Shown here piece by piece: positions 6,250 through 13,234 of a stretch of DNA of 42,293 nt. Positions within the stretch are counted from its first letter, which is position 1. The number at the start of each line of letters is the position of its first letter. A program made the position numbers and the translations under genes. Origin of the DNA: a virus. The DNA lies in IMG/VR virus record IMGVR_UViG_3300036846_001009, positions 1 through 42,293 of that record. The stretch is one strand, 5' to 3'. The notes below the pieces were generated by a model. It had not been told where the DNA came from, searched no databases, and saw nothing but the letters and a program-made list of their open reading frames with translations.

Positions 6250-6266
6250 TATCTCGTTATGAGATA
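6250..6266. promoter_or_regulatory. Operator copy downstream of the Cro-like gene
   Basis: TATCTC-GTTAT-GAGATA, identical over all 17 bases to the PR operator, lies between the Cro-like gene and the next gene, 18 nt before the latter's ATG. Repressor here could act as a roadblock inside the early operon or join a loop with the upstream operators. Confidence 0.85.
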
Positions 6267-6283
6267 ATATAGAGGTGATTAAT

Positions 6284-6562
6284 ATGGCAATCATTTCAGC
6301 ACCAATAGAAATACCAGAATCATTTGGGGAAGAATTAGCAGCAGTTATTGCTGCTAAGGTTCTTCAAAAGGTAGGAGAATCGATCAAAGCTGAAGACCTT
6401 CCACCATATCCAACGAAGAAGCAGGTGAAACAAATTCTCCGGATTGGTGAAGAACGGATTAACGAATGGATCATCGAGGGATTACCACAAATACCTTTTG
6501 GTAAGGAAACCAGATTTGACCGTGAGGACATAAAAAGATTCCTAAACAATAAAAAAATCTAA
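6284..6562 (+). CDS. Excisionase-like small HTH protein
   Basis: A 92-aa protein; the ATG at 6284 follows GAGGTG, and the GTG three codons earlier is part of that site. The C-terminal half (about 42-90) is a MerR/Xis-type winged helix: K-K-Q-V-K-Q-I-L-R-I-G-E-E-R-I-N-E-W, then R-F-D-R-E-D-I-K-R-F-L. The N-terminus is a helical segment rich in E and A. It may be the excisionase or an early regulator. An operator copy just upstream and a 19-bp repeat shared with the int leader just downstream both point to the lysis-lysogeny switch. Confidence 0.7.
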   Translation: MAIISAPIEIPESFGEELAAVIAAKVLQKVGESIKAEDLPPYPTKKQVKQILRIGEERINEWIIEGLPQIPFGKETRFDREDIKRFLNNKKI

Positions 6563-6581
6563 TGCCCGCCAGCATGTAGAA
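6563..6581 (+). repeat. 19-bp repeat, copy 2
   Basis: TGCCCGCCAGCATGTAGAA, starting one base after the stop of the excisionase-like gene and ending just before the AGGAGG of the next. It is identical to 4122-4140. Confidence 0.8.
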
Positions 6582-6595
6582 ATAGGAGGAATCAA

Positions 6596-6811
6596 ATGAA
6601 ATACACATTATCCCAAGAACTACTGATACATGATCTTATTAAAGAAAAAATTAGAAGTTTACACGATCAACTTAATGATCGCAAAAGACCGTTAACCGAG
6701 TCACAACGAGATTTATCGATTCGGGAACTCCGAAGTTATCAAGAGTTCATTTATCAGAATCGGTTAAATAGAACAATTAGAAATATCCCTCGCAAAAAGG
6801 AGGGATATTGA
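6596..6811 (+). CDS. Small early protein, helical and basic
   Basis: A 71-aa protein with ATG after AGGAGGAATCAA. It is predicted to be almost entirely helical and rich in K, R, L and E; no domain is recognised. Its TGA overlaps the next ATG by one base (TGATG), so it is coupled to the small membrane protein that follows. Position suggests an early accessory role only. Confidence 0.7.
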   Translation: MKYTLSQELLIHDLIKEKIRSLHDQLNDRKRPLTESQRDLSIRELRSYQEFIYQNRLNRTIRNIPRKKEGY

Positions 6812-6951
6812 TGGAGATACTTAAAAGTATCGCTTTACTGTACGGATTAATAGTTTGGTTTTACTTGACTCAGTTTATTTCAAAATCAATTTCTAAACTT
6901 CTTTATGAATTCTTCAGGAACTATAAAAGTAAAAATTCCAATAAAAGATAG
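6811..6951 (+). CDS. Small single-pass membrane protein
   Basis: A 46-aa protein starting at the ATG that overlaps the previous stop. Residues 7-26 (A-L-L-Y-G-L-I-V-W-F-Y-L-T) form a membrane segment followed by a basic tail. Its last 66 nt are also the end of a convergent leftward gene (6886-7314), so the two transcripts are antisense here. No family is recognised. Confidence 0.6.
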   Translation: MEILKSIALLYGLIVWFYLTQFISKSISKLLYEFFRNYKSKNSNKR

Positions 6952-7314
6952 AGTTGTAATTAAAATATCAAATTGCTCGGCAGTAAGAGTTACAAGCATT
7001 GTTATTACGAGAGAAGATGCGTAGCTAAATTTTGAAGAAAAAATGAAGAATGACTCAATTGTTTTCTCCTTAAAGTTAAACCATCTGAGAAGTAATTCAA
7101 TTGAAGAAGTAGCAACAATCAAAAAAGATGATGTTAAAGCCAAAGTTATGAAAAAGGAGTAAAAATCAATCGATGCTAGTTTAGAAATCACACTATTGTT
7201 ATTCGTTAATTTTTGACTTATTGCATGAACAACAATGAACAAAAAAGACAACAAAAAAAATGATATAGCTAAATTTAACAAAAGACTCAATAAATTCTTT
7301 TTGAAAGAATTCAA
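6886..7314 (-). CDS. Four-helix membrane protein, leftward gene inside the early operon
   Basis: A 142-aa protein with four hydrophobic segments (about 8-32, 52-75, 90-110 and 115-133). The start is a TTG at 7314 after GGTGGTG. It is the only leftward gene between PR and 11418, which is the pattern of an inserted moron gene with its own expression. Candidate roles are superinfection exclusion or another envelope change in the lysogen; no family supports one choice. It overlaps the convergent small membrane gene by 66 nt. Confidence 0.65.
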   Translation of the reverse strand: MNSFKKNLLSLLLNLAISFFLLSFLFIVVHAISQKLTNNNSVISKLASIDFYSFFITLALTSSFLIVATSSIELLLRWFNFKEKTIESFFIFSSKFSYASSLVITMLVTLTAEQFDILITTLSFIGIFTFIVPEEFIKKFRN

Positions 7315-7363
7315 TTAATCACCACCCGTTTTAAACAATTATACAACAGAAAGGGGCGAGTGT

Positions 7364-7501
7364 ATGAATAAAAAATGGTTAGCAACACTCCACAACGATC
7401 CTTTGTACAAAGCACGCCAATTACAAGGGATTGCTTATGCCAGCTTATTGTTAAACGGTATTTTGTTAGCTATTTGTTTCCTATTAATGATTGGAGGGTA
7501 A
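7364..7501 (+). CDS. Small single-pass membrane protein
   Basis: A 45-aa protein with ATG after AAGGGGCGAG. The first 20 residues are polar (H-N-D-P-L-Y-K-A-R-Q), and about 22-44 form one membrane span ending in G-G. It lies 4 nt before the next gene and belongs to the early operon. Function unknown. Confidence 0.6.
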   Translation: MNKKWLATLHNDPLYKARQLQGIAYASLLLNGILLAICFLLMIGG

Positions 7502-7505
7502 CTAG

Positions 7506-7760
7506 ATGTTTAAAGAAAGAGAAATTATTTTCACTACTAATCGAATGTATGTTAAGCCATACACTCAAAAAATTAAGTCGATTATCTGGAATAAGTTTGA
7601 ATCGACATGTGAAGTAGAGGATCGTTCATTTGATAGCGATGAGACACCAACGATTGCTTTATATTTCGTTGTTTCAGATGACCAGTTTCAAAAGTTAAAA
7701 ATGGCCATCCCAAATTTGTTACCGGATCTGGTTAAAAAGGGCGGAATCCAGTATGAGTGA
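7506..7760 (+). CDS. Small early protein, unknown
   Basis: An 84-aa soluble protein, ATG after GGAGGG. Mixed alpha/beta character with an acidic middle (V-E-D-R-S-F-D-S-D-E-T-P). No family is recognised. It is part of the string of small genes before the Rep gene. Confidence 0.6.
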   Translation: MFKEREIIFTTNRMYVKPYTQKIKSIIWNKFESTCEVEDRSFDSDETPTIALYFVVSDDQFQKLKMAIPNLLPDLVKKGGIQYE

Positions 7761-7778
7761 AAGCTGCAGGTGATGTAA

Positions 7779-8000
7779 ATGTTATCGAAGGCGATCGAGT
7801 ATTTGGAAAAGATGCCTGCAATTGTGATGCAGGTGCGTATGAGAAAACGTGGCGAGAATTATGTATACAGTATTGAAGCGAAAACTGAACGAGGTAGAGT
7901 AGAAACATTTCAGTTGCGTGGAAGGACTCTTTATCACCATATTTTTCATCTTGGAAAACAAACCGAAGAAAAGGTTCTTTTCCAGTTTTCAGAACAATAA
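7779..8000 (+). CDS. Small early protein, unknown
   Basis: A 73-aa basic protein, ATG at 7779 with a weak site (CAGGTG). It reads like a small beta-rich protein (V-M-Q-V-R-M-R-K-R-G-E-N-Y-V-Y-S-I-E-A-K-T). No family is recognised. It ends directly before the hairpin cluster upstream of rep. Confidence 0.55.
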   Translation: MLSKAIEYLEKMPAIVMQVRMRKRGENYVYSIEAKTERGRVETFQLRGRTLYHHIFHLGKQTEEKVLFQFSEQ

Positions 8001-8007
8001 AAAAAGC

Positions 8008-8110
8008 CGCCAAATTTGGCGACTTCTGAGAATGGTATTTCTTATCTCCGACAAGATAAGTATACCATCCTCAGACTATTTTTGCAAAAAAACGCTGCTA
8101 TTTCGGCGTT
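8008..8110 (+). other. Triple-hairpin region upstream of rep, candidate replication origin
   Basis: Three adjacent inverted repeats fill most of the gap before rep: the palindrome CGCCAAATTTGGCG (8008-8021); a long two-tier hairpin at 8026-8074 (CTGAG/CTCAG, ATGGTAT/ATACCAT, CTTATCT/AGATAAG, loop CCGACA); and AACGCTG/CGGCGTT (8091-8110). HUH initiators nick at hairpins, and the arm T-T-C-T-T-A-T-C-T resembles the nick region of pC194-type plasmids. The layout fits a double-strand origin recognised by the Rep encoded 60 nt downstream. Part of it could instead be a terminator: A7 before the first palindrome gives a U-tract on the minus strand. Confidence 0.5.
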
Positions 8111-8169
8111 TTATCGTCCTTGTATTAGATACTAACTTAACGGACGTAGAAAATTCTGGGGTGTTTGTC

Positions 8170-8994
8170 ATGAAGAAATCATTTGTTAGAGAACGCAGAG
8201 TGGAAGCAGGACCATATAAAGAAATCCGACTTTACAGTAGGACGATCGAGCAAGAACGAAAATGCAGAGAACCCAGAGGTAGGAGAAAGAAAGTAACTGG
8301 CTTATCTCAAGCAAGATGGAATCAAGCCCAAAGTAAACGAAAGGCCGCATTGTTCCTATATGCAAACTTTGGAGAGAAAGATTACTATGCCACGTTCACT
8401 TATTCCGATCAGTTTCTACCTGAAAAGCCTGCTGATGCAAAGCGTGATCAAGAAAACACTTTGAAAAAACTAAAAAGGCTCTATGAGAAAGAAGGGTTCG
8501 AACTCAAGTACATGTGGTTTACCTCTTATCAATATGATGAGGAAGTAGGCTATATCACTCGAATCCATCACCATATCGTTTTAAACAATGGACCATCACG
8601 GGATGCAATCGAGAGTGTTTGGTCTAAAGGACGAGGAAAGAAGAAGCAGCCTCTTGGTCGAAGGCAAGTGCAAAACATTCAATACGATTCAGATGGGATG
8701 CAAGGCTTGGTCAATTATTTAACTGGTCAAGAGAAATGGGAGAATCGCCAGTGGAAGAAAGGTCAAAAGCGATGGTCCAAGAGTCGAAACCTTAAAGAAC
8801 CACACGAAACAACGAATGATGATTATTGGTCATTTAGAAAACTAAATAAATTAGGTATGTCCAACGATGATGGAGCAGAGGAAATTCTTAAGAGGTTTCC
8901 TCAATATCGGATTTTAGGAGATATATTGAAAATCTACGATGAGGATCGTGGGTGGTATTTCAAAATCGAACTGTTCAGAAATGATGATGGATAG
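8170..8994 (+). CDS. HUH-type replication initiator (Rep)
   Basis: A 274-aa protein; the ATG at 8170 follows GGGGTG, and the longer open frame upstream covers the hairpin region and is not used. It has the three motifs of rolling-circle initiators: F-T-Y near 76-78, the metal-binding H-H-H at 133-135 in I-H-H-H-I-V-L, and Y183 in V-N-Y-L-T-G-Q-E-K as probable nucleophile with K189. It would nick the origin and stay covalently bound to the 5' end. No helicase loader, DnaD-like organiser, SSB or recombinase is found in the window, so Rep probably recruits host machinery. The family call is good; the replication mode is inferred. Confidence 0.82.
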   Translation: MKKSFVRERRVEAGPYKEIRLYSRTIEQERKCREPRGRRKKVTGLSQARWNQAQSKRKAALFLYANFGEKDYYATFTYSDQFLPEKPADAKRDQENTLKKLKRLYEKEGFELKYMWFTSYQYDEEVGYITRIHHHIVLNNGPSRDAIESVWSKGRGKKKQPLGRRQVQNIQYDSDGMQGLVNYLTGQEKWENRQWKKGQKRWSKSRNLKEPHETTNDDYWSFRKLNKLGMSNDDGAEEILKRFPQYRILGDILKIYDEDRGWYFKIELFRNDDG

Positions 8995-9008
8995 AGAAAG
9001 AGGTAGAA

Positions 9009-9416
9009 ATGGAAAGTAAACAAACGTATCTGGTCGCCTGCTTTGATAAATCAGATTGTATCGACATGATGCAGGAAGTCTTTTTGATGTTAAACATTGA
9101 TGATCAAAACAAAGGGAAATTTTCTCCATGTATTAAAACATTGGAAATCAAATCAGAAGAAAAGGAAATCCGGTTTCTTCAAAATCAGCAAATTTGCGAT
9201 GCTGCATCAAACAAGTTAAATGATCATTCAGCATACGCAGGAATAGTTAAGAGTGATCGGTATTCACAATTCGTTTGCTTTGAAGACAAAGCAAACTATG
9301 AGCGCATTTATCGTAGAACACTAGATACATTTGGTCAAAATGACAAAGAAGGATTTATTACTAAACTAATGCAGAAAGTAGGTAGAAACGATGTCTTCAA
9401 GAAATTACCAAAATAG
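9009..9416 (+). CDS. Early protein of unknown function
   Basis: A 135-aa soluble protein beginning 14 nt after rep, with an AGAGGT site. Alpha/beta composition with several Cys (C-F-D-K-S-D-C). No family is recognised. The next gene (RecU-like) starts inside its last 26 nt, so the two are translationally linked. Confidence 0.65.
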   Translation: MESKQTYLVACFDKSDCIDMMQEVFLMLNIDDQNKGKFSPCIKTLEIKSEEKEIRFLQNQQICDAASNKLNDHSAYAGIVKSDRYSQFVCFEDKANYERIYRRTLDTFGQNDKEGFITKLMQKVGRNDVFKKLPK

Positions 9417-9891
9417 AGTAAACAATGATTTGGGCGATATCTTTGAAAAAATGATTGATCAAGGTTGTTGGTATTACAGAACAAAAGAAATTGCTTTAAT
9501 TGAAAAAACACCTGAACCTTTTCGTGTGAAGCAGATACTCGGCGATGGCAGAATGATCGTTTATCCGATCGGGAAAGCTCAACCAGATTATAAAGGCACT
9601 CTCTGGGATGGACGTGCCATTGTTTTTGAAGCAAAGATGACTACAACGGATCGATTGAAAAAATCAGTGATCACACAAAATCAGGCGGCCTTGTTGGATC
9701 TCCATCAAAAATTAGGAGCGATGGCAGGTGTTTGCTGCATGATCAAAAAGACCGTTGGGTTTATCCCATGGAGTGATTGGCAGAACATGAAAGAAAAATA
9801 TGGCCGTCAGTACATTCTTGAAGAAGAGTTGGAAGATTATCAGGTTGCTACGCCGGGCTACATCGATTTTCTGAATAAAACGAATTGGTGA
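9391..9891 (+). CDS. recU: RecU-like Holliday junction resolvase
   Basis: A 166-aa protein of the RecU/PD-(D/E)xK superfamily. Catalytic residues are visible as P-D-Y at 65-67 (D66) and F-E-A-K at 79-82 (E80, K82), followed by the family's Q-N-Q-A-A-L-L-D-L-H helix and the W-S-D-W region. Phage RecU proteins cut branched DNA before packaging. Overlap with the preceding gene and only 4 nt to the next place it in the replication part of the early operon. Confidence 0.9.
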   Translation: MSSRNYQNRVNNDLGDIFEKMIDQGCWYYRTKEIALIEKTPEPFRVKQILGDGRMIVYPIGKAQPDYKGTLWDGRAIVFEAKMTTTDRLKKSVITQNQAALLDLHQKLGAMAGVCCMIKKTVGFIPWSDWQNMKEKYGRQYILEEELEDYQVATPGYIDFLNKTNW

Positions 9892-9895
9892 TCCT

Positions 9896-10198
9896 ATGGA
9901 TGAAAGAATAACCAGTTTTAAAGTAGCACGTGTCGAATTCACCATGTTTTGCGAGATTCGAGGATGGACGGTTGAGTATTTTTCTAACAATCCCAAGAAT
10001 TACCGTCAATACTATGCAAGATGTTACGTACCGGAGAAGGCAGATACCTATCATTTTATTATTACACTTGCAGGGAAGTACTATCGCCTTCTCGGAAATA
10101 AGCAGTGGGAGCCTTATGAATATGTGTTTAAGCCAGCAGATGCAGGAGGTGATCAATATGAAACAGAACCAACAGGCGATGAAGCAGAAAGAACATGA
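9896..10198 (+). CDS. Early protein of unknown function
   Basis: A 100-aa protein, ATG 4 nt after recU. Rich in aromatic residues (Y-F-S-N-N-P-K-N-Y-R-Q-Y-Y), with an acidic tail. No family is recognised. Its last 41 nt overlap the start of the next gene. Confidence 0.6.
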   Translation: MDERITSFKVARVEFTMFCEIRGWTVEYFSNNPKNYRQYYARCYVPEKADTYHFIITLAGKYYRLLGNKQWEPYEYVFKPADAGGDQYETEPTGDEAERT

Positions 10199-10538
10199 AA
10201 AAAAGAAGCGTCACAGAGAACGTGCTTTAAAACTACAACGATTACTTTATCTATCTAACCTTGATGATCGAGAGATTGATCCAATAAGCGAGGAAGAGCT
10301 GGAAACATTGCGTATTGAACTCTGGAGAGGGGAGCAATCCCATTTGCGAATTGTAGAGGTTCTTTACAAAGGCGAAGTGATTTTCACAGGTACTCGGAAA
10401 GATGTATGTCGGAAGTGCAAAAAAGCAAATCGAACGATGAGCGATTTATTACGTTATGGTCATGAAGATAAACAAGGAAGGACTTACCGCTATAAGGATT
10501 GGAGTGGAACCATTGACGATGGGGTTGATTACGATTAA
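10158..10538 (+). CDS. Early protein with a C-x2-C motif
   Basis: A 126-aa protein; the ATG at 10158 follows GGAGGTGATCA, so I prefer it to the longer frame that begins at 9930. The N-terminus is very basic (K-K-K-R-H-R-E-R). The second half has a beta hairpin (V-L-Y-K-G-E-V-I-F-T-G-T), then C-R-K-C followed by a helical K-K-A-N-R-T-M-S-D-L-L. This resembles small phage proteins that sense or bind nucleic acid, but I cannot name it. Confidence 0.65.
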   Translation: MKQNQQAMKQKEHEKKKRHRERALKLQRLLYLSNLDDREIDPISEEELETLRIELWRGEQSHLRIVEVLYKGEVIFTGTRKDVCRKCKKANRTMSDLLRYGHEDKQGRTYRYKDWSGTIDDGVDYD

Positions 10539-10561
10539 TCAAAATAATTGGAGGGAAATTC

Positions 10562-10864
10562 ATGAATGAGTTAGTTGAATTAGTAGAACTATGGTCAAAA
10601 GAAAAAGGATTGGATAAAGCAGATTCTAGCAAACAAATGTTGAAAGTTGTCGAAGAAACTGGTGAAGTTGCAGCTGCATTAGCAAGAAACGATCGAGATG
10701 CACTAAGAGATGGTATTGGCGATGTAGTAGTAACCTTGATCATCTTGGCAATGCAAAATGATATGGACTTGTACGAATGTTTGAATTTTGCTTATGACGA
10801 AATCAAAGGACGGACTGGAAAGATGGTTAATGGTGTTTTCGTTAAATCCAGTGACCTGAAATAA
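10562..10864 (+). CDS. MazG-like nucleotide pyrophosphohydrolase
   Basis: A 100-aa all-alpha NTP-PPase of the MazG-like family. The metal-binding residues are E31-E32-x-x-E35 (E-E-T-G-E) and D50 with D54 (R-D-G-I-G-D-V). Such enzymes hydrolyse NTPs to NMP and PPi; in phages they may adjust nucleotide pools or lower (p)ppGpp signalling. RBS GGAGGG. Member of the early operon. Confidence 0.88.
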   Translation: MNELVELVELWSKEKGLDKADSSKQMLKVVEETGEVAAALARNDRDALRDGIGDVVVTLIILAMQNDMDLYECLNFAYDEIKGRTGKMVNGVFVKSSDLK

Positions 10865-10905
10865 TTCCAGAATCGGAAGAAATAGTGGAATGGGAGGAAT
10901 GAGAA

Positions 10906-11154
10906 ATGAATTTAGATGAAGATGTGACGTCAGCTTTAAGTGAAGAGGAATCAAAAATATTCATGAGAATTATTGCTTCGATTGAAATGCAAATAGAGCA
11001 AGAGGAAACTCCTAGAGATGCTACCTATCTTACATTATCATCATTTCTTTTACGTCAGGTAGATTTAGATAAGCCATTTAACGATAAAGACTTATTTAAA
11101 GTGATAGAGGTAGTTATTGCTGATGTAAATGATAGATTTGGGGTTTTCCAGTAA
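10906..11154 (+). CDS. Small acidic helical protein, unknown
   Basis: An 82-aa acidic protein, ATG after GGGAGGAATGAGA. Predicted to be mainly helical (S-E-E-E-S-K-I-F-M-R-I-I-A-S-I-E-M-Q). No family is recognised. It follows the MazG-like gene in the early operon. Confidence 0.6.
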   Translation: MNLDEDVTSALSEEESKIFMRIIASIEMQIEQEETPRDATYLTLSSFLLRQVDLDKPFNDKDLFKVIEVVIADVNDRFGVFQ

Positions 11155-11184
11155 AGACAGAGATAACGGAATGAGGTGAGATTT

Positions 11185-11418
11185 ATGAAACATGTTTGGA
11201 TTTTGATTTCCACACCAACAGGAGACGATCCAAGTCCCGCCATTTTTTCTAGCAGAAAAAAAGCTGAAAAGGCTTTTTGGGATCAAGTTAAATATGACCA
11301 AAGAGCAGGACTCAAAACAGAGACCACGGCAGATAATCAGAATTTGTCATGTGTATCTACAATCGAAAAAACAGGGGATCAAATGGTTCATGATGTTAAA
11401 AGGGTCAAAGTTTATTAG
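11185..11418 (+). CDS. Small protein, last gene of the early operon
   Basis: A 77-aa protein; ATG 11185 is placed well behind GAGGTGAG, and the GTG at 11176 lies within that site. It begins W-I-L-I-S-T-P and has a short alpha/beta pattern seen in small phage proteins of unknown role. The leftward accessory island starts 100 nt beyond. Confidence 0.6.
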   Translation: MKHVWILISTPTGDDPSPAIFSSRKKAEKAFWDQVKYDQRAGLKTETTADNQNLSCVSTIEKTGDQMVHDVKRVKVY

Positions 11419-11480
11419 CGACAGAGATAAAGGAATTCAAGAGGAAATTAGTACATCTTTAAAAAAAATGCCCGCATTAT

Positions 11481-11503
11481 AAAAAAGCCACTTTGTAAGT
11501 GAC
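11481..11503 (-). terminator. Terminator of the NTF2-like gene
   Basis: Minus strand: GTCACTT, loop ACA, AAGTGGC, then six T. It lies 15 nt after the stop of the leftward gene at 11518. Confidence 0.8.
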
Positions 11504-11517
11504 TATATATTTAAAAT

Positions 11518-11928
11518 TTATTCAACTAAATTTGTTCCGTAAGAGTTATCAATAGCACAGAGCCATTGATTGTTCACAAGTCTAAACACATATGTTGCTC
11601 GACGTTCCATCGAAAACTCAGACTGTTCTTTCGCTTTTTCACTTGCTTCTAAAAAAGTCTGCGCAAGAATTAATGCGGTATCTCCAGAAATCAAATAAAT
11701 CATTTTACCTTCGATAGGCTTAATAGAGTTATCAAAATATTTCGCAATCTTTATAAATGCATTTTTAATTTCTTCACGTCCATAAACAACAGTATCTGGC
11801 TTTACAACAAGAATAGCATTATCAGTATAATAATTAACTAGCTCATCAAAACGTTCTTCGTGAATTAACTGGTCGCACGTATTGATTATTGAATAGATTT
11901 CATTTTCAATAGCTTTGTTTTTATTCAT
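11518..11928 (-). CDS. NTF2-like (SnoaL/DUF4440-type) protein
   Basis: A 136-aa protein with the NTF2-like fold pattern: helical start (I-Y-S-I-I-N-T-C-D-Q-L-I), Y-Y-T-D-N-A-I-L-V, the G-R-E-E-I-K-N-A-F helix, and a beta-rich end finishing in W-L-C-A-I-D-N-S-Y-G. Members are small enzymes or binding proteins and the exact role cannot be read. It is leftward, against the early operon, has its own consensus promoter and terminator, and nothing phage-like about it. This is the mark of a moron gene expressed in the lysogen. Confidence 0.82.
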   Translation of the reverse strand: MNKNKAIENEIYSIINTCDQLIHEERFDELVNYYTDNAILVVKPDTVVYGREEIKNAFIKIAKYFDNSIKPIEGKMIYLISGDTALILAQTFLEASEKAKEQSEFSMERRATYVFRLVNNQWLCAIDNSYGTNLVE

Positions 11929-11962
11929 AAGTATTTTCTACCTCCATTGAGTATTTAGTTGA

Positions 11963-11990
11963 ATTATAAAGATTTAAAATAAAATGTCAA
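11963..11990 (-). promoter_or_regulatory. Strong promoter of the NTF2-like gene
   Basis: Minus strand: consensus -35 TTGACA (11990-11985) and consensus -10 TATAAT (11968-11963) with a 16-bp spacer. It is the closest match to consensus in the window and has no nearby operator, so constitutive expression from the prophage is expected. Confidence 0.85.
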
Positions 11991-12025
11991 TCAATGATAG
12001 ATATTATGAAAAGGTAAAGGAGATA

Positions 12026-12168
12026 ATGACAGTTGCAAAACTGATTGAAGATCCAAAAACTACCCGCTTGATTCAAAAGTCACAGCAACAGTCGGTGGGG
12101 AAGTATGTGAAGTACCTTGGTTGGAATATAACGAAGAATATAACATTGTCGATATAGTTACTACTTGA
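12026..12168 (+). pseudogene. Frameshifted remnant of a small gene
   Basis: An ATG after AAAGGAGATA opens a frame (M-T-V-A-K-L-I-E-D-P-K) that soon gives poor-looking sequence and stops at 12157. The neighbouring frame continues with protein-like sequence (D-S-K-V-T-A-T-V-G-G-E-V-C-E-V-P-W-L-E-Y) and stops at 12168. One indel near 12060-12070 would join the two. The original gene is not recognised. It is rightward, so it may be a leftover of the early operon cut off by the insertion of the leftward genes. Confidence 0.4.
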
Positions 12169-12200
12169 TTAAGTCAGCAATCCACCAAAATTGTGGAATT

Positions 12201-12225
12201 AAAAAAAACTACCCTAAAAGAGTAG
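12201..12225 (-). terminator. Terminator after the small membrane peptide gene
   Basis: Minus strand: CTACTC, loop TTTTA, GGGTAG, then eight T, nine bases after the stop of the 37-aa leftward gene. Confidence 0.7.
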
Positions 12226-12233
12226 CAACAGAA

Positions 12234-12347
12234 TCATAAATTATTTTTTTTGGAATCTGATATTCCGTGTTTAACTGCCAATCTGATGATTCCATAAAGC
12301 ATAAATCCTATAAAAATATACCAAATAAAAGCTAAAAAAGTTCCCAA
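12234..12347 (-). CDS. 37-aa hydrophobic peptide, possible type I toxin or small membrane protein
   Basis: TTG start at 12347 behind a strong AGGAGG, terminator directly after. The peptide has one membrane span (about 3-25: F-L-A-F-I-W-Y-I-F-I-G-F-M-L-Y-G) and a charged tail (K-H-G-I-S-D-S-K-K-N). This is the form of Fst/TxpA-like toxins and of many harmless small membrane proteins. I see no clear antisense RNA promoter overlapping it, so a toxin role is only a possibility. Confidence 0.55.
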   Translation of the reverse strand: MGTFLAFIWYIFIGFMLYGIIRLAVKHGISDSKKNNL

Positions 12348-12420
12348 AGCAATACCTCCTTTTATGTATTGTAACATATTTTATATTTTACCAAGTCAGT
12401 TATCCGACGAAATAGCAAAC

Positions 12421-12448
12421 AAAAAAACAACCCCATAACAATGGGGCT
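12421..12448 (-). terminator. Terminator of the 67-aa leftward gene
   Basis: Minus strand: AGCCCCAT, loop TGTT, ATGGGGTT, then G and seven T. It lies 90 nt after the stop at 12538. Confidence 0.75.
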
Positions 12449-12537
12449 AAGTAATCGAAAAATTAAAAGTAACTGTAATCAATGAAAACTATTGTTTGAT
12501 ATAAAAAACGTTGACTGTTATACAAGGATACTAGAAA

Positions 12538-12741
12538 TTATTCTTCGTATTCAGTCAAAAAGAACTCATACAAAAAGTCGTAAGATTTTTTGTATTTAAT
12601 AACATAACTATCTATATTAGAAAAGCGACCATCAGTTTCATCAGTTTCATAAGAAAGTAAAAGGTTTTCCCTATGTTCGGGTATTCCTGATCCAAGAAAA
12701 GCAAGTGCTAAGTCATGAGCGCGTTGTTCACTGTCAATCAT
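12538..12741 (-). CDS. Small acidic protein of the accessory island
   Basis: A 67-aa acidic protein (D-E-T-D-G-R-F-S-N-I-D), ATG after CGGAG. An extended -10 (TGGTATAAT) lies about 50 nt upstream on the same strand and a terminator downstream, so it forms its own unit. No family is recognised. Confidence 0.6.
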   Translation of the reverse strand: MIDSEQRAHDLALAFLGSGIPEHRENLLLSYETDETDGRFSNIDSYVIKYKKSYDFLYEFFLTEYEE

Positions 12742-12961
12742 AGAATCATCTCCGCATTAACTATTTCAGCATCTAAATACTGATGAATGAATTATACCAA
12801 AGAAAAAACAGTTCTGACTAACTTGAGGATCCTGAACCTATTATTACTGAGATGCTTAAAAATAGTTGACGATTGTAAGCGTCAATTAGTGAACAAGTAA
12901 TCAGTGAGTATAGGGACTATTACAGCTATTCGATGATACAAAATAGACCAATATTATCCTA

Positions 12962-13234
12962 TTAAGATTTTTTTAGTTCTTTCAGTTTTTCCAGACCAGC
13001 ATCAGTCAATTCTAATAAACTTATAGATTTACTGTCACTCATATCGTATTTGAAGGGCGCATTGCTAGTAATATGTTTGGCTAGTTTTTCATTTTCGATA
13101 ATTTCAATAACTGACTGATTTAATGATGTCTTGGAGGATGTATTCAGATTTTGTGGATCTTGAAAACTTAGATAACCATTCTTATGAATACTTAGTAAAG
13201 CTGAATGCAGAAGATTTTCTTTGTTGATTTCCAT
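12962..13234 (-). CDS. Small protein with winged-helix-like C-terminus
   Basis: A 90-aa protein; I use ATG 13234, six bases after AAGGAGTG. The first part is helical (E-N-L-L-H-S-A-L-L-S-I-H-K-N-G), and the end L-L-E-L-T-D-A-G-L-E-K-L-K-E-L resembles the last strand and helix of winged-helix proteins such as YjcQ. The assignment is weak. Leftward and monocistronic in the accessory island. Confidence 0.6.
   Translation of the reverse strand: MEINKENLLHSALLSIHKNGYLSFQDPQNLNTSSKTSLNQSVIEIIENEKLAKHITSNAPFKYDMSDSKSISLLELTDAGLEKLKELKKS

Noticed and set aside
12820-12965. Short rightward protein-like stretches that might be a transposase remnant
   Set aside because: Too short, with stops in every frame and no inverted repeats or transposase motif; no basis for a mobile element.
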